Source: Bacteroidales bacterium (GTDB lineage Bacteria; Bacteroidota; Bacteroidia; Bacteroidales; F082). From it: a stretch of 47,659 nucleotides of DNA. Below the pieces are notes generated by a model. It ran no database searches. It saw only the letters and a list, made by a program, of their open reading frames with translations, and was not told the DNA's origin. Positions 43,559 to 47,659 of the stretch are shown in pieces. Every line of letters begins with the position of its first letter. The stretch's first letter is position 1. The translations under genes were made by a program, and so were the position numbers. The DNA lies in the NCBI GenBank assembly GCA_013141455.1, contig JABFQW010000028.1, positions 1 to 47,659 of the forward strand, read 5' to 3'.

Positions 43559-44980
43559 TCACACCCTGCCAAGCCGTACCGTATTCGATGTTCCCTGGCT
43601 CCATTCAGGCGTACTCAATACATTGATATAAAGATCATCGGTCTTCAACAAATCCCTGCCTTTCAATACATTGATGATTTTCTCGGTAAGCCGGTCTTCA
43701 CTTTCCACATCTTCAAGATAGAATCCTTCAACACCCCAGAGCAGACTCAATGAGAGCAACACATGGCGGTCATTTGAAAACACATATAAATTTGCTTTCG
43801 GACGCTGGCTCGACAATCGTACCGCCGAGTAGCCCGAATGCGTTACCACCACGATAGCTTTGGCACCGGTGTGTTGAGCCATCTCGCAGGCAGAGAAAAG
43901 AATGGAATCGCTTACAAACCTTTTCCCGGTTCTGTTTGAAGGGATATGATGCTGGTAATAGATGTCTTCATAGCCTTCAATCTGGCTAATGATACTTTCC
44001 ATGATCTGGATTGTTTCTACAGGGTATCTGCCCACCGAAGTTTCGCCACTCAGCATCAGGGCATCCGCACCATCAAGCACGGCGTTGGCCACATCGTTTA
44101 CCTCGGCACGGGTTGGCCGGATGTTTGTTATCATGGCCTCCATCATCTGCGTTGCAACAATTACGGGTCGTCCATACCTGTGACACAGTTTAATGATCTT
44201 CTTTTGTATCATCGGAACCTGCTGCATGGGTACTTCCACACCCAAATCGCCACGTGCAATCATAATGGCATCAGTAGACTCCACGATGGCCTCAATGTCG
44301 GCAACAGCCTGTGGTTTCTCGATTTTTGCTATGATGCGTGGCTTGTTTGCCGAAGGATGCTCATTGATGAGTTTGCGTAGCCCGATAATATCGTTAGCGT
44401 TGCGAACGAACGAGAGCGCAATCCATTGCACATCATGGTCGAGCAGGAAGGCAAGGTCTTGGAGGTCTTTTTCGGTTAGCGATGGCAAACTGATTGAGGT
44501 TTCGGGCAGGTTAACACCTTTACGTGGAAACAACAGGCCTTCGTTCAAAGCCTCAAGCGTAACCTCATCCTTTCCGTTGGTAGCGATAACCTTCAGTGCA
44601 ATTTTACCATCATCAACAAGAATTGTCTCTCCGGGACGGGCATCAACAGCGAATGATGCATAACTGATAAACACCCTTGCAGCATCGCCGGTCATCGGAC
44701 GGGTAGAGAAGATGATTTTACTTCCGGCGATCAGTGGTATGCTTTCACAGCTGAAGTCACCCAGCCTGATTTTCGGCCCCTGTAGGTCGGCCATCAGCGC
44801 CACCATGCTGCCTTTCGTTTCGTTGAGCGACCTGACAACCTTCATCACCTCAACATGATCGTTGTAATTTCCATGTGAAAAATTAAGACGGCAAACATCA
44901 AGTCCGGCATCAATCATTTTATCCAGGACATCGGCTGAAGAGGACGCCGGACCGATGGTAGCGATAATTTTTGTTTTCAT
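43559..44980 (-). CDS. pyk: Pyruvate kinase
   Basis: The 473-residue glycolytic enzyme makes ATP and pyruvate from phosphoenolpyruvate and ADP. It begins MKTKIIATIGPASS, has RLNFSHG, the catalytic segment IIAKIEKPQAV, metal-binding ARGDLGVEVP and VATQMMEAMI, and an allosteric C-terminal domain. The start at 44980 is the family start; in-frame codons upstream belong to the spacer. It follows the IPExxxVDY-like gene by 64 bases without an obvious promoter, so co-transcription is likely. Confidence 0.96.
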   Translation of the reverse strand: MKTKIIATIGPASSSADVLDKMIDAGLDVCRLNFSHGNYNDHVEVMKVVRSLNETKGSMVALMADLQGPKIRLGDFSCESIPLIAGSKIIFSTRPMTGDAARVFISYASFAVDARPGETILVDDGKIALKVIATNGKDEVTLEALNEGLLFPRKGVNLPETSISLPSLTEKDLQDLAFLLDHDVQWIALSFVRNANDIIGLRKLINEHPSANKPRIIAKIEKPQAVADIEAIVESTDAIMIARGDLGVEVPMQQVPMIQKKIIKLCHRYGRPVIVATQMMEAMITNIRPTRAEVNDVANAVLDGADALMLSGETSVGRYPVETIQIMESIISQIEGYEDIYYQHHIPSNRTGKRFVSDSILFSACEMAQHTGAKAIVVVTHSGYSAVRLSSQRPKANLYVFSNDRHVLLSLSLLWGVEGFYLEDVESEDRLTEKIINVLKGRDLLKTDDLYINVLSTPEWSQGTSNTVRLGRV

Positions 44981-45044
44981 AAATTTTTTTATTTCCCTGA
45001 TTGAACCTGTATTTTTGAAGGCAGCATCACCATGCATCACCATG

Positions 45045-45530
45045 CTATCTGGGTACCCGTAGTGGCAGTCGTTTCTTGTTCCGTTCGATGCTGAGTTCAT
45101 GTAAATCGACCTGCTCGAGGAGTGTATCCAACCCTTTAAATTTTTCCCATTCGATCATATACGAAAGTATCACTTTGGGGATGGTACGGATAGTTCGTTT
45201 GAATTGTTCGATGGGAAGATTGGTGAGGTTGTTGCGGATAATAAGTAAAAAATCAGTCGATTGCGGAAGTTTGGTCACGCCGATAACCATTTTATTAAGC
45301 ATGACCAGGTTAAACGTACTGCCGTTTTCACCCTGATTGTAATAGTAAAACGATAACTCTTCACTGAGTTTCTGATCGGTAAATTTCAGGTTCTGTTTCT
45401 TGGTCAGGTTCAGTCGAAGCAAATTGTTGAGGTGCCATGCCATCACAAAATCAGTGTCGGAAGAACTGACCCCGATAATCATAATATCGTCGAAAGGTTC
45501 TGATTGCAGGATGTTCTTTTTGCTGATCAC
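45045..45530 (-). CDS. IPExxxVDY-family-like protein
   Basis: The 161-residue protein has no enzyme motif. It contains a helical N-terminus (DFVMAWHLNNLLRLNL), aromatic-rich LSFYYYNQGENGS, and RTIPKVILSYMIEWEK near residue 120. Size and position between rnc and pyk match the Bacteroidota-specific IPExxxVDY family, although the naming motif is not clearly preserved. The family's function is unknown. Conserved linkage with pyruvate kinase hints at a shared expression unit. Confidence 0.6.
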   Translation of the reverse strand: MISKKNILQSEPFDDIMIIGVSSSDTDFVMAWHLNNLLRLNLTKKQNLKFTDQKLSEELSFYYYNQGENGSTFNLVMLNKMVIGVTKLPQSTDFLLIIRNNLTNLPIEQFKRTIRTIPKVILSYMIEWEKFKGLDTLLEQVDLHELSIERNKKRLPLRVPR

Positions 45531-45691
45531 TTTGAAATTTTTGGCTAAATTACGAAAAGTGAAAGTAAGAGTAAAAGTTATTCAAAGTAAAAAAGGGGTA
45601 ATTTGAAAGTATCGATGAAATAGAATCGTGCTTATTTCCCCTAAAAGGTTAACAGAGAAGAAAACAAAATCAGGTCATAACAGTCAAATCA

Positions 45692-46483
45692 TTACGGATT
45701 ACTTACCACCCCATTCTCAGCTTTCATCAGAATAATCATCGTTTTTTCGGACGCGAGTTGTTCGGCGCCTTTAATGGAAAAGTCGGTACCCTGACCATGA
45801 ACGATCCCATCAACCGAAATTTCAATCACATATTGCCGGTTATATCCTTCACCTTTTTCGGTAACCACATTGAATTCGAGCGCATGTTTCTCTTTCTGGG
45901 CCCATTCGATGAGGCGACTCTTAAAATTGGTATCATTTTTTTCGAGCGACTCAAGGTCGATATGCATCTCGATCACACGTTTGATAAGAATTTTACGTGT
46001 AAACAGAAAGCCCTTATCGAGATACATGGCGCCGATGAAGGCTTCGAAGGCATCGCCGTTAACCGACCTGAACGGGTTTTTCGAGTCTTTTGAGAAACTG
46101 ACAAGTTTATCAAGACCAAGTTTCTGGGCAAGTTTACCTAAGGAGATACGGTTCACGATTTTGGAACGCATCTCGGTGAGGAATCCTTCGTTTTTGTAAG
46201 GAAATTTTTTGAAAAGGTACTCAGCAACAACAGCGCCCAACACAGCATCGCCAAGGTATTCGAGTCGTTCGTTACTCATTTTATACCCATTCAGGCTCTC
46301 GCTCGAAACAGATTTGTGTTTAAAGGCGAGCTGATATAAAAAAATATTTCCGGGCCGAAACCCGAAAATATTCCTGATTGCTTTTGAAAGTTCAGTATCA
46401 GCCGTGAAAAGCAAGCCTATGGGACCAAAAAATGCCAAAATGCTTCGATTACTGATTGAATTTCTTAAAAATGAGTGATGCAT
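45692..46483 (-). CDS. rnc: Ribonuclease III
   Basis: The 263-residue endonuclease cuts double-stranded RNA in rRNA and mRNA processing. The signature NERLEYLGD lies at residues 71-79, the second acidic cluster is in NGDAFEAFIGAMYLD, and a C-terminal double-stranded RNA-binding domain follows (about 185-260). The ATG at 46483 overlaps the end of fabF by 35 bases. Longer open-frame starts would lie deep within fabF and lack homology. The fabF-rnc overlap indicates translational coupling. Confidence 0.94.
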   Translation of the reverse strand: MHHSFLRNSISNRSILAFFGPIGLLFTADTELSKAIRNIFGFRPGNIFLYQLAFKHKSVSSESLNGYKMSNERLEYLGDAVLGAVVAEYLFKKFPYKNEGFLTEMRSKIVNRISLGKLAQKLGLDKLVSFSKDSKNPFRSVNGDAFEAFIGAMYLDKGFLFTRKILIKRVIEMHIDLESLEKNDTNFKSRLIEWAQKEKHALEFNVVTEKGEGYNRQYVIEISVDGIVHGQGTDFSIKGAEQLASEKTMIILMKAENGVVSNP

Positions 46484-47659
46484 TGTGCCCACCAAACCCG
46501 AATGTATTGCTAATGGCAACATCAACAATGCGTTTACGTGCTGTTCCAAAAGTGAAATCGAGTTTATTATCGATTTCAGGATCATCGGTAAAGTGATTGA
46601 TGGTGGGTGGGATGATATCGTTTTGCACAGCCAGTATGGTTGCGATTGACTCAACTACACCGGCGCCGCCAAGTAAATGGCCGGTCATCGATTTTGTTGA
46701 GTTGATTGAAATAGTATATGCATGATCGCCAAAAAGTTTCACGATTGCTTTTGGTTCGGCAATATCACCCTGAGGTGTTGAAGTGCCGTGTGTGTTCACA
46801 TGAACTATATCTTCCGGTTGCAAACCTGCATCAGCAAGTGCGCGTTTCATGCTCAGGTAAGCTCCAAATCCTTCGGGGTGAGGCGAAGTCATGTGATGTG
46901 CATCAGCCGATAAACCGCCTCCGACAATTTCAGCATAGATTTTAGCGCCACGTTTGATTGCGTGCTCCATCTCTTCAAGAACAATACCACCGCCACCTTC
47001 ACCAATAACAAAGCCATCACGATCCTTGTCGAACGGACGGGACGCGGTTAATGGATCATCATTGCGTGTCGAAAGGGCGTGCATCGCATTAAACCCACCA
47101 ATGCCGGCCTGTGAAACAGCAGCTTCGGATCCGCCCGCGACAAATGCCACGGCTTTCCCCAAACGAATGTAGTTAAACGCATCCACCAACGAATTGGCGG
47201 ACGAAGCACAAGCTGAAACGGTTGCGAAATTTGGCCCGCGAAATCCATATTTGATCGAGATGTGACCGGCAGTGATGTCGGCAATCATCTTTGGAATAAA
47301 AAAAGGATTAAATCGTGGAGTGCCATCACCGGTGGCAAATGAAGTGATTTCTTCAGAGAAAGTTATCAGGCCACCAATACCTGATGACCAGATAACACCC
47401 ACCTCATCCAGATCGGTATTCTCACTGTTCAGCCCCGAATCGGTAACAGCCTGATCGGCTGCAATCAATCCAAACTGGGCGTAGAGATCATACTTTCTGA
47501 CATCTTTGCGGTCGAAAAAATCTTTTGAATCGTAATTTTTTACCTCACAGGCAAACCGGGTTTTGAATTTGGAGGTGTCAAAGCGGGTAATATCAGCTGC
47601 GCCATTAACACCTTTGACAAGTGAATCCCAATAGGCCGGAACGGTATTGCCAATAGGGG
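46449..47659 (-). CDS. fabF: 3-oxoacyl-ACP synthase II, 5' end cut off
   Basis: The frame continues past an internal ATG at 47468 to the right edge, where it reads P-I-G-N-T-V-P-A-Y-W, the usual FabF N-terminal region. About 402 residues are visible, so only roughly 15 are missing. The catalytic triad is intact: Cys in ATVSACASSAN, His in HVNTHGTSTPQGD, and His in STKSMTGHLLGGAG. The enzyme condenses malonyl-ACP with acyl-ACP in fatty-acid elongation. It is upstream of rnc in the same operon; acpP is expected just outside the window. Confidence 0.96.
   Translation of the reverse strand, partial: PIGNTVPAYWDSLVKGVNGAADITRFDTSKFKTRFACEVKNYDSKDFFDRKDVRKYDLYAQFGLIAADQAVTDSGLNSENTDLDEVGVIWSSGIGGLITFSEEITSFATGDGTPRFNPFFIPKMIADITAGHISIKYGFRGPNFATVSACASSANSLVDAFNYIRLGKAVAFVAGGSEAAVSQAGIGGFNAMHALSTRNDDPLTASRPFDKDRDGFVIGEGGGGIVLEEMEHAIKRGAKIYAEIVGGGLSADAHHMTSPHPEGFGAYLSMKRALADAGLQPEDIVHVNTHGTSTPQGDIAEPKAIVKLFGDHAYTISINSTKSMTGHLLGGAGVVESIATILAVQNDIIPPTINHFTDDPEIDNKLDFTFGTARKRIVDVAISNTFGFGGHNASLIFKKFNQ

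Noticed and set aside
45022-45043. Two copies of CATCACCATG upstream of pyk
   Set aside because: A short two-copy direct repeat in a spacer; too little to infer function.
46484-46654. Longer N-terminus for RNase III reaching far into fabF
   Set aside because: The extra residues come from the fabF coding region in another frame and do not resemble RNase III.

Overview
The window is chromosomal DNA from a member of the phylum Bacteroidota, most likely an environmental Bacteroidia/Bacteroidales-type organism. Supporting signs are proteins with type IX secretion (T9SS) C-terminal sorting domains, a BlaR1-like M56 peptidase fused to a TonB C-terminal domain, a short ATP synthase epsilon subunit, an IleRS-DksA-LspA cluster, a FabF-Rnc-(IPExxxVDY-like)-Pyk cluster, and many exact copies of the Bacteroidota -7 promoter element TAnnTTTG upstream of genes. 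I saw no rRNA, tRNA, CRISPR array, transposase or integrase.

Left part (1-13.1 kb). A cut-off serine hydrolase, inorganic pyrophosphatase and a lipoprotein precede the ATP synthase genes. These are split into two convergent blocks: atpB-atpE-atpF-atpH-atpA-atpG plus a ferritin on the + strand, and atpD-atpC on the - strand. Between the blocks lies a roughly 2.7 kb AT-rich accessory island. It holds an XRE regulator/antitoxin/RelE-like toxin operon bracketed by imperfect 48-bp direct repeats, a membrane protein, a HigA antitoxin with only the last codons of its HigB toxin left, a second membrane protein and several short repeats. A strong terminator-like hairpin sits between atpE and atpF.

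Middle part (13.1-24.5 kb). ileS, a dksA-like gene and lspA lie together on the - strand. The IleRS has an altered class I signature (GIHH instead of HxGH). A thioredoxin operon (an unusual CX6C thioredoxin-like protein, TrxB and a membrane-anchored thioredoxin) is divergent from a Crp/Fnr regulator, with a perfect palindrome in the shared intergenic region. A YyaL/DUF255 thioredoxin-domain protein follows.

Right-middle part (24.5-38.5 kb). This is accessory and surface functions: large T9SS cargo proteins; a winged-helix/nucleotidyltransferase pair resembling an AbiE-type toxin-antitoxin module, whose promoter carries two nearly identical 22-bp palindromes; a BlaI/BlaR1-TonB operon with the same 16-bp palindromic core at its promoter and in its terminator; UbiA-like and HGSNAT-like membrane proteins; and an FNR-like regulator with a plausible Fe-S cysteine set.

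Right end (38.5-47.7 kb). Housekeeping genes: ldcA, metG, polA, pyk, an IPExxxVDY-like gene, rnc and a cut-off fabF. No large undescribed system is obvious. The best candidates for novelty are the small accessory modules and the regulatory hairpins and palindromes.
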